A stretch of 64,000 nucleotides of DNA from Mikania micrantha (taxonomy: Eukaryota; Streptophyta; Magnoliopsida; Asterales; Asteraceae): positions 96,053,062-96,117,061 of the forward strand of contig CM018692.1 in the NCBI GenBank assembly GCA_009363875.1, in the 5' to 3' direction. Both the position numbers and the translations under genes were made by a program. Shown in pieces: positions 47,466-58,924 of this stretch (positions are counted from its first letter, which is position 1; every line of letters starts with the position of its first letter). Below the pieces are notes generated by a model that had not been told where the DNA came from, did no database searches, and worked only from the letters and a program-made list of their open reading frames with translations.

Positions 47466-50340
47466 CTACCTCCTCATTTCATCTTCCGTTTCCCATGTCG
47501 TGTCTGAACCCTTTCGATTCTTCCACTGAACCTTAACTTGACGAACCGTTTTATTCCGTAGCTTCCTTTCCTTCGTATCCGTAATGGCGATTGGTTCTTC
47601 AATGTAATTCAGTCGGTCATCTACCTCAATGTCATCCAAAGGAACATGGGCTTGCTCGTCTGCCAGACACTTCCTAAGGTGTGACACGTGGAAGGTAGGA
47701 TGAATCCCATTCAGCTCCTCTGGTAGGTCCAGTCGATACGCGACTTTCCCTACTCTTGCCTTTATCTGAAACGGTCCGATGTACCTCGGACTCAACTTGC
47801 CTCGCTTTCTGAATCGAATGATTCCCTTCCATGGTGATACTTTCAGCAACACTCGATCGCTAACATCAAACTCGATCGGTCTCCGGCGCTTATCAGCGTA
47901 AGACTTTTGGCCATCTTGTGCAGCTTTCATTCGTGCTTTTATCACCCGTTGCTTTTCTGCCATATCAATTACTGCAGCTTTATTTCCCATCTCCTTCTGA
48001 CCAACTTCACCCCAACATATCGGGGTCCTACATCGTCTTCCGTACAACGCCTCATATGGGGGCATTCCGATACTGGAGTGGTAGCTGTTATTGTAAGAAA
48101 ACTCCACCAATGGCAAGTGATCATCCCAGCTTCCTCCAAAATCGATAATGCACGCCCTAAGCATATCCTCCAACGTTTGAATAGTCCTTTCAGACTGTCC
48201 ATCCGTCTGGGGGTGATAGGTGGTACTCATGTTCAGTCTCGTTCCCATAGCATCATGAAACTGCTTCCAGAATCTGGAAGTAAACCTCGTATCCCGATCT
48301 GACATGATGGAGACAGGAACTCCATGTCGGGTCACAATCTCTTTCACAAACAACTTAGACAACCTTTCGGACGTAAACATTTCCCTGATAGGAAGAAAAT
48401 GTGCACTCTTCGTCAGTCGGTCCACAATCACCCATATGGTATCATGTCGTTTAGCTGTTCTCGGTAGCTTGGTGATGAAATCCATGGTGATGTGTTCCCA
48501 CTTCCATTCCGATACCTCAAGAGGTTGCACATATCCGTAGGGCTTCTGATGTTCAGCCTTCACTTGCGCACAAGTAAGGCACCAGTTCACATACTGCATC
48601 ACGTTAAACTTCATACCCGGCCACCAATAGTCCTTTCGAAGATCTTGATACATCTTCGTCGCACCGGGATGCACCGAATAACGTGATTTGTGGGCTTCAT
48701 CTAAAATCCTCGATCGAATATCCCCATTTCTGGGCACCCACATACGACCGAATCGGACCTTCACACCATGATCATTGTCTTCCAAGTTCTTGACTTGACC
48801 GAAGACTCGTTCAAAACCCACATTCTCTTCTTTCAGTCCTTCCTGTTGCGCTTGCTTGAGCTCATTTAGAAAGTCTGGCGTTATCACCAAACTATACGAT
48901 TTTACTCGTATGGCAGGATGCTCGGTATTGCGACTTAGGGCATCTGCCACCACATTGGCCTTTCCCGGGTGATATAAAATATCACAATCATAATCCTTTA
49001 ACAGCTCAAGCCATCGTCTCTGCTCATGTTCAAATACTTTTGCTCGAAGAAATACTTCAAGCTCTTGTGGTCGGTATAGATGGTACTCCTTACTCCATAC
49101 AGATAGTGTCTCCATATTTTCAATGCAAACACCACTGCAACAAGTTCGAGATCGTGGGTCGGGTAGTTAACCTCGTGAATCTTTAGCTGGCGCGAAGCAT
49201 AAGCTATCACCCTTCCCCTTTGCATCAGTACGCATCCCAACCCTTGTCGTGATGCATCGGCATACACAACAAGATCATCATTTCCATCTGGCAGTGCTAG
49301 AACAGGAGCTTGGGTAAGTTTCTCCTTCAGCACTGAAAACGCTTGTTCCTGGTTCAGACCCCATTCATACTTTACATCTTTCTTCGTGAGCAACGTCAAT
49401 GGCGTCGCTATCTTGGAGAAATCTTGAATAAATCTCCGATAATAGCTGGCCAAACCAAGAAAACTGCGTACTTCCGTCGGTGACTTCGGAGGACTCCATT
49501 TCATAACCGTTTCCACTTTAGCTGGATCTACCATAATGCCTTCTTGGTTCACCACGTGACCTAGAAACTGTACCTCTCGTAACCAGAAAGCGCATTTGGA
49601 GAACTTAGCATAAAGTTTCTCTTTCCTCAGGATCTCCAATACCTCACGTACGTGGCAAGCATGGTCTCCCTCATTATTTGAATAAATCAAAATATCATCA
49701 GTAAACACTATCACCGATCGGTCCAGCATCGGTCGACATACCCTGTTCATCAAATCCATAAATGTCGCGGGAGAGTTCGTCAATCCAAATGACATGACGA
49801 GAAACTCGTTATGTCCATAACGCGTACAGAAAGCAGTCTTTGGAATATCCTGCTCTCGAACTTTCAACTGATGGTAACCGGATCGGAGATATATCTTTAA
49901 GAACCAGCTTGCACCTTGCAATTGATCGAACAAGTCATTAATTCTAGGTAGAGGATACCTGTTCTTTACGGTCAACTTATTCAGTTCCCGGTAGTCAATA
50001 CACATTCGCATGCTTCCATCTTTCTTCTTAACAAACAGCACCGGTGCTCCCCACGGAGAGACACTTGGTCGTATAAAACCTTTATCAAGGAGTTCTTGTA
50101 GTTGGGTCATCATTTCCTTCATTTCGGTTGGAGCTAAACGGTAAGGTGTTTTGGCAACGGGTTGTGCCCCCAGCACTAAGTCGATTTGGAACTCAATTTC
50201 CCGTTCAGGTGGTAATCCAGGCAATTCCTCAGGGAATACATCGGGGAAGTTACGCACCACCGGGTACATCATCAATCGTCCTCATATCCGTACGCTCCTC
50301 AATCACGTAGGCCAAGTAGGCTACACACCCTCGCCGCATC
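47466..50340 (-). pseudogene. Tekay RT-RNase H-integrase-chromodomain polyprotein, frameshifted
   Basis: The reverse transcriptase begins after FPDVFPEELPGLPP and has KKDGSMRMCIDYRELN and YGHNEFLVMSFGLTNSP. Its catalytic motif is FTDDILIYSN, where the common form is FIDD. RNase H carries VVYADAS and YTDHKSL. The integrase has the HHCC finger (HPGATKMYQDLRKDYWW to CLTCAQVK) and catalytic D, D and E in ITMDFITKLP, SIMSDRDTRF and DGQSERTIQTLE. A C-terminal chromodomain-like end (VKVQWKNRKGSDTTWETEDE) marks the Tekay lineage. Defects are an indel near 50255-50275, another near 49020 (after KYFFEQKYLNM) and a TAG in place of the last Arg at 47466. The first codons at 50340 adjoin the inner element, so the N-terminus continues at 61191. 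Confidence 0.93.
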
Positions 50341-53095
50341 TGTCACACCCCCAAATTCCCACTCGTGGTGTCAGTCCACGTGGGTGTGACGTGGCCAGGA
50401 TCACAGCTCATGGTCATATAGAACGACTCTATATGAGTTACACAATCACACAAGTATGTAAAATAACATAGTTTCATTCAATATGCAGCGGAAAACGTTT
50501 TAACATCATGAGGTAAATAAGTTGCAGCGGAAAGTAAATTGTTTGGAACAGACACTACATAGTTAAACTTGTTTTCAAATACATTAAATGCACGCAAGCC
50601 TAGGACATGAATCTATATGAGTGCCAGACTCCTTAGCGTGTCCTTGTGCGTGTCCTTGCGTGTGCTCCATTCAATTACCTGAGAATACATGCGAAAAGTG
50701 TCAACTAAAAAGTTGGTGAGTTCACAGGTTTGGACAGACTGAAAAGTAAACAGACATATACTGGGTATGTTAAGTTTTGTTGTTGGATACTACGATCCGT
50801 GGAGAGTGTCAGTTCATCTTACCGAAACTAGACTGTTCCCGTTTGCCTCCGCAGGTCATCGCTGAACCCGCATTCCCATCGAAATTACACTCGTTATGAC
50901 CTCCAGTCAACATAGGTGCCGAGTGGGGTTAGTCAAACCCAGTAGTACTACGTAATTACTACTCGTTTGATACACAACTAACGGTAAGGATAAGTGAGGA
51001 CTTTAAGCGATAAAAGTTACACTCGAAAATGGTTTTCACAACATACCAGTCATACATCTAAAACAGTTGCATAGTATTCTCACCCCAATAGTTTAGCAAA
51101 TCAGTTAAAGAGTAAAAGTGGGGCTGTAAACTCACCTGAGTTTGTGTAATGCGTTTGCTCAAAAGAGATCGTGTAGCTTGCCGGCTAGTAGTCACCTATA
51201 TCACATAGGTACTATGATTTTGTGTTTGCATACATGTGGGCCTCACAGGACCGTGTTAGAGTTCAACAATTCCGAGTTGTTTTGTGGGTCGAGTTGACCG
51301 TGTTTGACCGTGTTTGACCTAACGACCCGTTGGTGACGGTTTGGATCAAGTGCTCGTGTAACGTGTGGTTTAGTGTCGTGTGAAATGTGCGGATACCAAT
51401 AATCACTTTCGTGAGGAAACTTACTAGTTATAGTAAGTTTCTATTTCAGGAAAGTTTCTAATTCAAACAGGTTATGTAAGAAATTATAATCCGATTATTC
51501 TAATCATGCGTATTTATTCTAAGTGAGCATGTTATCACATAACACATAGTTACACTTAGTTGGTTTATCGTGGTTTGCACATAAAAGTTTCTATAATTAG
51601 AAAGTTACAAAATAAACATGTGTCACTAAGTCTAGCTAACAATCTCATCATAACGTCGTCATCCTAGTTCAAAATAACCGTTAAATTATATTCATTACAA
51701 CAAACATGTCATCATTTATAGACTTTGTGAAATAAGTTACTATCTATAGTAACCTATGACACAACGCATATTTCAACCATTTTAGAACATAAAATCATCT
51801 ATTATCCTCATAACTACTTTATAACCAACAAGTTACTATTTATAGTAATATTCATAAAAATCATACATTTGGTGATTTTAACGATTTTAATACATCGATA
51901 ACCATCCTTTTAGTTTCTAAACATCATTTTTAACATAACTTATAGATCTAAACACATGCATTAAGCCATTTCATCATAAATCAACATTTCATGATATTAA
52001 AGTTACCACAATTTGTAAAAATCACATTTTGACATATCTTGCTATTCATAACACTTCTAGATCTCATAAATCATATCCAATAACATTTCAATATCAAACT
52101 TCATGAATCTCCACCTAGATCATACATACATGTTGCTAGCACCATCATTTTGTCTAATATGACCATTCTATCATAACAACATCCTTATGAAATGTAAAAA
52201 TACATCATACTAACATCATAGATCATCAATATTCATACTCAAATCAACAAACCCAGATTCAAAGTGATAGAAATTCGTGTATGTGAAGCTCATGCACTTG
52301 TATGTGTGTATGTGAGCTTGTAGGTGTGTGTAATGGTGTTTTTATACTACAAGAGTGCTAGAACTACCTTCTAATGCTTCAAAATGTGGCTAAGCTAGCT
52401 TTGATCATGAGAAAGAATGAAGTATGGTGTTCGTGGAGCTCCTTTGTGCCTCAAACCTTCAAGATCTTCAAGAACAAGCTTCCCAAGCACCAAATCTCTC
52501 AACAATGGCTTCCAATGCCTTCAAATGGGTGTTATGGGAGTGATAGCAGATGGTCTTGGGGTTTAAATGGAAGAGTTTACGTATGGGATTGGGTAAAAGG
52601 AGTATGGTGTGGTAATCATGAGATTTACAAGATTTTTGTGTTTGGAAACCAGGCGTACCGCGCGCGAGCAATCGGCTAGGGTGTCCCCTTCCTCATCTGC
52701 GCGCATCACCAGGGGTAGAGTCATCGGGTCAGGCGTACCGCCTGAACCCTGGATCCGGCCCAATTTGGCCCATTTTCATGTTTTGGCCTATTTTTCGTGT
52801 ATTTCTCGATTATGGACATCGATTCGAGACATATGAGCATCGTTTCGTCTATTTTAGGTTCCCTATAACCTAAGTGTAGCATAGGTGGACTGTGGTTTGA
52901 TCCGTTCACCAACGTTCGTTATTCAAGACACGTGCGTGCGTTTTACGATAATTCCTCAAATTATCGATGTGTTTGGTTTGTTGTGCCATGTGTCACACTA
53001 AATAGTAATGATTCTAGTGCCACGTATGCAACAGTAATATATATTATTAACTTAAAGTAAAGAGATTGCTGACCTGGAAATTGCGAGGTGTCACA
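50341..53095 (-). mobile_element. 3' LTR of inner Tekay element (2755 bp)
   Basis: The LTR runs from TGTCACACCCCCAAATT (50341) to GCGAGGTGTCACA (53095). It has a GTACGC inverted repeat at 52729-52745 (arms TCAGGCG and CGCCTGA around TAC) and three GTTACTA/TAGTAAC inverted repeats at 51416-51850. The ORFs here, including 52374-52679, are duplicated in the other LTR and show no domain, so I do not call genes. Confidence 0.95.
51416..51850. repeat. Three TTACTA/TAGTAA inverted repeats in LTR
   Basis: The first (51416-51441) has 11-bp perfect arms GAAACTTACTA and TAGTAAGTTTC around GTTA. The second (51736-51753) has GTTACTA and TAGTAAC around four bases. The third is near 51832-51848. They recur in the 5' LTR (59496-59920), and the solo LTR has a perfect 20-bp version at 21893-21912. 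Confidence 0.85.
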
Positions 53096-53108
53096 TCATC
53101 CCACAGTT
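53096..53108 (-). other. Polypurine tract of inner Tekay element
   Basis: AACTGTGGGATGA on the minus strand lies directly before the 3' LTR. It is short and only moderately purine-rich, but in the required place. Confidence 0.65.
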
Positions 53109-53130
53109 AATAGGAATTTTGTTTCGAAAT

Positions 53131-55980
53131 TCAGTTCGTGTTGTTGATGCCAATTTGGTTGGAAAATAAGTGAGGGTATTTCTTTTTCATCCGATCCTCT
53201 CGTTCCCAGGTGTATTCCGGTCCACGCCGTGAGTTCCAACGAATTTTCACAATCGGTATTTTACTGAGTTTCAACTTCTTGATTTCCCGATCCATGATTT
53301 CCACCGGTTCCTCAATGAAGTGAAGTTGCTCATCAATTTGAATTTCCTCTAAGGGAACTGCGAGCGTTTCGTCTGATAAACATTTCTTGAGGTTTGACAC
53401 ATGGAAAACATTATGCACGCTACTTAGTTCTTGCGGTAGTTGTAGTTCGTAGGCCACCGGGCCTATCCGTTTAGTGATTTCGAAGGGCCCGATATAACGA
53501 GGGTTTAACTTTCCCCGCTTCCCGAATCTAATCACTCCCTTCCAAGGCGAGACTTTAAGTAGTACCCGGTCTCCCACTTGGAATTCTAAAGGTTTGCGCC
53601 TCTTGTCGGCATAGCTCTTTTGTCGATCCCGAGCTGCTGCCATCCTGTTTCGTATTTGCACGATCTTTTCGGTGGTTTCGTGTACAAGCTCAGGTCCTGT
53701 CAGTTGGCTTTCGCCAACTTCTGCCCAACAGAGTGGTGATCTGCACTTACGCCCGTAGAGTGCTTCAAACGGTGCAGCTCCAATGCTGGTGTGATAACTG
53801 TTATTATATGAGAACTCAACTAAAGGTAAGTGAGTCTCCCAGCTGTTACCGAAATCGATTACACATGCTCGAAGCATGTCTTCCAAGGTCTGGATGGTTC
53901 TTTCACTTTGACCATCGGTTTGCGGGTGATAAGCTGTGCTCATATCCAACCTCGTCCCGAGTGCCTTGTGTAAAGACTTCCAGAAGTGTGCCATGAAACG
54001 GCTGTCTCGGTCAGATATTATAGAGATTGGGACTCCGTGTCTGGATACGATTTCCTTCAAATATATTCGAGTTAATTTTTCCAACTTATCGGTTTCCTTG
54101 ATCGGTAGGAAGTGTGCCGATTTCGTGAGTCGATCTACGATAACCCAGATGGTATCGCAACCACTTGCTGTCTTCGGCAGCTTGGTGATAAAATCCATGG
54201 AAATCTGTTCCCGTTTCCATACTGGAATTTCCGGTTGTTGGAGTAACCCTGACGGTTTCTGATATTCGACCTTGACCTTGGAGCAAGTCAGGCACTTACT
54301 CACATAGGTTGCGATTTCTGACTTCATGTTAGGCCACCAATAGGTTGTCTTTAGGTCGTGGTACATTTTGTCAGAACCTGGATGTACTGAGTATCGACTC
54401 TTGTGAGCTTCATCCATCACTACTTCTCTCAATCCTCCGTAATGTGGAATCCAAATCCGATCCATCAAATAGTAAGCTCCGTCATCCTTCTGTTTCATCT
54501 GTTTATCCATACCTCGCATTGCTTCGAGGGTAAGGTTTTCCTTTTTCAGAGCTTCTTGTTGTGCGACTTGGATCTGATTTGGTAGCTCAGAGTGAATGGT
54601 GAGTTGTAGTGCACGTACGCGTTTGGTTATTTCTTTCCGACTTAACGCGTCAGCCACTACGTTTGCCTTTCCGGGATGATATTTGATTGCACAGTCATAA
54701 TCACCTATTAGCTTGACCCATCTGCGTTGTCTCATGTTTAGCTCCTTTTGGTCAAAAATGTGCTGCAGGCTCTTATGATCAGTGAATATAGTGCACTTGG
54801 TGCCGTACAGATAGTGTCGCCAGATTTTCAATGCGAACACTACGGCTCCTAACTCCAGATCATGAGTTGTGTAATTCTTCTCGTGCACCTTTAGTTGTCG
54901 TGACGCATAAGCTATGACCTTCTCGCGTTGCATCAGCACACAACCGAGTCCTTGCTTTGATGCGTCGCTGTATACTACAAAATCTTCACATCCGTCCGGT
55001 AGTGATAGAATCGGTGCGCTGCATAACTTTTGTTTCAATAAATCGAAAGCAGCTTCTTGTTTTTTTCCCCATTCGAACTTCTTATCTTTGTGCGTAAGGG
55101 AAGTCAATGATTGTGCGATTTCGAGAACCCTTCGATAAATCGTCTGTAGTACCCGGCCAATCCCAGAAACTGTCGCACCTCAGTTGGAGTCTTTGGTGCT
55201 GTCCAGTTCTTGATGGCCTCGATCTTGGCTGGGTCTACGTGTATCCCTTTCTCGTTCACTACGTGTCCAAGGAATTGAACTTCGCGAATCCAAAAATCAC
55301 ATTTGGAAAACTTCGCTTATAGTTGTTCCTTCTTTAGTAATTCCAAGACACGTCTCAAGTGATCGGCATGTTCTTCGTGAGTCTTGGAGTAAATCAGAAT
55401 GTCATCTATGAACACGATTACGAATTTGTTAAGATACGGCTTACACACCCGATTCATAAGATCCATGAATACCGCCGGTGCGTTGGTCAGTCCGAAAGGC
55501 ATGACCAGAAACTCGTAATGTCCGTACCGTGTTCTGAAGGCTGTCTTTGGTATGTCTTCCTCTTGTATTCTAAGTTGATGGTAACCGGATCTTAAATCGA
55601 TTTTCGAATAGTAGCTTGACCCTTGCAATTGACCAAACAAATCGTCTATTCGAGGTAGGGGGTATCGGTTCTTGATCGTTACCTTATTCAGTTCCCGGTA
55701 GTCTATACACATACAGAATGAACCATCTTTCTTTTTCACGAACAAGACCGGTGCTCCCCAAGGTGAGAAGCTCGGTCGTATAAATCCTTTATCTAACAAC
55801 TCCTGTAGTTGATTAGATAGTTCCTGCATTTCAGTAGGAGCCAATCGGTATGGTGCCTTGGCTATTGGTGCTGCTCCTGGTGTCAGATCTATCTGAAACT
55901 CCACTTGTCGCGCTGGTGGCAGTCCCGGTAGATCGTCAGGAAAGACTTCTGGATAATCGCGAACAATGGCGATGTCCTTG
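53131..55980 (-). pseudogene. Inner Tekay RT-RNase H-integrase-chromodomain, broken
   Basis: RT motifs are KKDGSFCMCIDYRELN, YGHYEFLVMPFGLTNAP and the catalytic FIDDILIYSK. RNase H has VVYSDAS and FTDHKSL. The integrase has the HHCC finger (SVHPGSDKMYHDL to CLTCSKVK), catalytic residues in ISMDFITKLP, SIISDRDSRF and DGQSERTIQTLE, and a GPFEITKRIG segment. It ends in a chromodomain-like VKIRWNSRRGPEYTWERED, followed by KKKYPHLF and a stop at 53131. Breaks are a frameshift against gag-protease near 55965-55985, a TAA at 55317-55319 (after KKEQL) and a one-base loss near 55115 (in EGFSK). From 55107 down, 658 codons stay open. Confidence 0.94.
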
Positions 55981-57707
55981 ATCTTCTGTTCCTTCTTTGG
56001 TTGTTGGTGATAAGTGCCAGGATAGCTGTGTATCCCTTCTTCAAGTATTTGTTTGCCTTCATGCAGGACATGATGTTTAGTGGTACTCCGCGCCGTTCTC
56101 CCTGGATTGAGATCTGCTCTCCACTTGGCAATGTAGTCCGCACAATCTTCTCGTTGCACACAATCTCAGCGTGGTTTGCAGATAGCCAATCCATTCCAAT
56201 CACCACGTCGAAGCTCCCGAGAGTTACCGGCATCAGGTCAATCACCAGTTGGTGGTCTGCTAACGTCAGGACACACCCCTTGATGAGATGTTGTGTTTCT
56301 ATCAGCTTTCCGTCTGCTAACTCTACGGTGTACTTATGGTCTAGTGGTGTTGGTGTTATATTAAGAAGTTTGCTAAAGTCACTAGAGATAAAACTCCTAT
56401 CGGCACCGGTATCAAATAATATGCTAGCATAGACATTATTTAAAAGAAACGTACCGGTAACGACATTGGGGTCATCTTTCGCTTCTCCCGAGCCAATCAC
56501 AAAGGCTCGTCCCTTCGCTGCTCCACCTCCACCCTTTTTCAGTTGCGGGCAGTCCCTCCGCATGTGCCCCGGTTTGCCACATTCGTAACACCCCTTGAGA
56601 GTGTTTTGGTTGTTGTTGTTGTTGTTGTTGGGGTTGGGGTTGGATCGACATTCCTTGGCCAAGTGCCCGTTTCTTCCACAGTTAGTGCATTTGACCCTTT
56701 TGCATGGGCCAAAGTGGTTGAAGTTGCAAGTATTGCATTTTGGGCTGTTGCCCTGATATCCCCCTTTGCCTTGAGTGTTCGGCTGGGTGGCAGTGAAAGC
56801 TTTAGCAGGTGCTGGTCGGTGTTGGGTTTGTTGTTGAGGTGTGAAAGTTCGGTTATTGCTAGGCTCCCACTTCTTCTTGGGCTCTTGGGGCTTCAGATGT
56901 TCACCCCTCTTCGGCAGCTTTCCCTGAGCTACCGCCTGATCGGTTAATTTATGAGCCAAGCGAATCAGTGGTTGGATGGTGGAGAGATCAGAAGCAGTCA
57001 CCATGCTTTGAATTTGCTCGGGCAACCCACTGATGAATTGCTCAATTTTCTTGTATTTCGGCGTCACCATTGCCGGGCACAGCTTGCACAGCTCATGAAA
57101 TCGAGTGCAGTACTTCTCGATTTCGGATCCTACCATCTTCTTACCCAAAATTCTTCCTCAAGCTTTCTGATCTCATCACGAGGACAGTATTCCTCGTGAA
57201 GCATTCAGGTGAAATTCTCCCATGGGATGGAGTTTGCCGTTTCCAGTCCAAGAGTCTGGACGTGTGTGTTCCACCAGGTGAGGGCTGGTCCTTCCAGAGT
57301 CCCGGTAGCATACTTTACTCGGTTTTCCTCCGAGCACTCAGACATGGCAAATACCGATTCAAGCTTTTCAATCCAGCGGAGCAGTCCCACTGCTCCTTCT
57401 GTACCCTGGAACTTGTGAGGGTGGCAGCTCAGAAAGGCTTTGAATGAGCATCCTTTCGCTGCGCTTCCTTGGGATCCTGTGCATTGGGGTTAAATTGTAA
57501 TGTGTTAGTGTCAGCGTTGCCTATGCTAAGTTAGTCAGGTTAGGCAGGTGTTAGTACCGTTATTTGTGTGCCGCTAGTCTCGCTAGCAAGTCGGTTTGCC
57601 TCGTACTCAGCGAGTACTTTGTTAACCTTACGTTCGACCATCATGTTGATCCTTGCCTTTTCGGCCTTACGTTTGAGATTGCGGGCGTTGGGTCCTCTTC
57701 CAGACAT
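55889..57707 (-). pseudogene. Inner Tekay gag-protease, frameshifted
   Basis: Gag starts at the ATG at 57707 (MSGRGPNARNLKRKAEKARI). After an early break near 57540 the capsid region shows LLRWIEKLESVFAMSECSEE and ALTWWNTHV, then a TGA at about 57205 (after WENFT). A shift near 57150 leads into the 419-codon frame 57148-55889. This frame has KYCTRFHELCKLCPAMV, a CX2CX4HX3C motif (CNTCNFNHFGPC), two CCHC knuckles (CTNCGRNGHLAKEC and CYECGKPGHMRRDC) separated by a poly-Asn run, and the retropepsin active site LFDTGADRSFIS with VVIGMDWLS. Gag would coat the RNA and the protease would cut the polyprotein. Confidence 0.92.
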
Positions 57708-57957
57708 GATTCTATACGTAAAGGTTAGAGCATTAGTTAGCATGAGTTAGAGTGTTAGACGATTGTAATGTCAGAAGTCAAGTCAGGCGTTATGTTAACA
57801 AGCAATCATAATCAAGACATAATAAGCAAAGCATCATTTCATTAATAATAATAACTTGAAGTACAATGATTTTCAAAAGAGATGCTACAAAATTCGCACG
57901 AGCACATCCCGCTCGGCTAAGTAATACAAAAGTAGAATACTGAAATAGAAATCCTAA

Positions 57958-58779
57958 CTAGACAATCGTGGAGTGTGAATCTCCACTATCAGCAGGGCCA
58001 TCATCGTCCTCCTCATTAGGATCCTCGTCTGGATCCTCGTCAAAATCCCCCTCTTCGAGATCCTCCGCCTCGAATTGGGGTTCTGGCTCAGGCTGTGGCT
58101 CCACTATGAACTGTTCGACCCATGCATTTAACATGGCATCGCTTGCCTGGATCATGGCATGATTATCCTCGTTAGCGCCCTCTACGGCTGTCAATCGCCC
58201 AGCGTGTCCATGTGTCACTGCGGCTAAGAAATCCTGTTGCTCCTCGAGCAACGTAGTCCTATCATGGATGTCCGTGACCTCTGCTACGATCTCCTCCTGT
58301 CGCTGAATCGCGTCCTGAGTCCTAGCGACTAACCCATCCTGTGTCCCCTCCATATGAGCAAGTCTCTCCTCTAAATGCTCCACGCGGCTCTGGAGCTGCT
58401 GACTATGCTCCAGAAGATCCCTAAACCCATCGGTCATTACCCGTAACTGACAGGATTCTCGTCTGTAACGCGAGATCAATGCGGCGAATGCCTGTTCCAT
58501 GGGCATGCCAATCGGTGGTAGGGGTGGTCCAGTAGATGTGTCGCCTAACAAAGGCAACTTGGGTACTCTCTCTTCCCTCGCCCAAACAGCAAGGGTAGTA
58601 GGGTACCAGTCCCATGGTCCCCTGCTGCTCGAGGGTCGAAGCCTCTTGGACTCTTGAGCATATACCTGTTCCACTATATCCTGGATCTTCTGCTTGTCCT
58701 CCTCAGTAAGCTCGTACTCATATGAGCGCTTCCTCGTTGTCCTTCCCTTTCTGGTCTTTGTTATTGTCCATTCCTGCGT
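57958..58779 (-). CDS. Extra ORF between primer site and gag, coiled-coil, unknown
   Basis: The frame is open for 273 codons from 58779 to the stop at 57958. The first in-frame Met is at 58674 (238 residues); an ATG at 58771 opens only a 17-codon overlapping frame. The N-terminal part is basic (KTRKGRTTRKRSYEYELTEE, upstream of the Met). The middle (about residues 75-185 of the Met form) is Leu/Gln/Glu-rich with heptad-like spacing: LLEHSQQLQSRVEHLEERL and TTLLEEQQDFLAAV. The C-terminus is strongly acidic (EDLEEGDFDEDPDEDPNEED). No gag, zinc-knuckle, protease or membrane feature is seen. It stays open although the neighbouring gag has several breaks. I do not recognise it; a structural or nucleic-acid-related accessory protein is a guess. 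Confidence 0.7.
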   Translation of the reverse strand, partial: TQEWTITKTRKGRTTRKRSYEYELTEEDKQKIQDIVEQVYAQESKRLRPSSSRGPWDWYPTTLAVWAREERVPKLPLLGDTSTGPPLPPIGMPMEQAFAALISRYRRESCQLRVMTDGFRDLLEHSQQLQSRVEHLEERLAHMEGTQDGLVARTQDAIQRQEEIVAEVTDIHDRTTLLEEQQDFLAAVTHGHAGRLTAVEGANEDNHAMIQASDAMLNAWVEQFIVEPQPEPEPQFEAEDLEEGDFDEDPDEDPNEEDDDGPADSGDSHSTIV

Positions 58780-58908
58780 TCAAATAAAATAAGTTACAAC
58801 ATATGATAACAGAAAATTATTTGTTGTGTAATTTATAGTGTAGTGACTAGTGTAGAGCAAGGCTATAGTCTAAGTTCACCACATGCAAACCTAGTTCTCT
58901 ATAACCAA

Positions 58909-58921
58909 GGCTCTGATACCA
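58909..58921 (-). other. Primer binding site of inner Tekay element
   Basis: The minus strand reads TGGTATCAGAGCC, complementary to the 3' end of initiator tRNA-Met, three bases from the LTR end. Confidence 0.92.
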
Positions 58922-58924
58922 GTC

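Noticed and set aside
52374..52679. ORF of 101 codons, repeated as 95 codons at 60447-60734
   Set aside because: It is duplicated only because it lies in both LTRs of the inner element; the second copy has a shifted frame and no known domain is seen.
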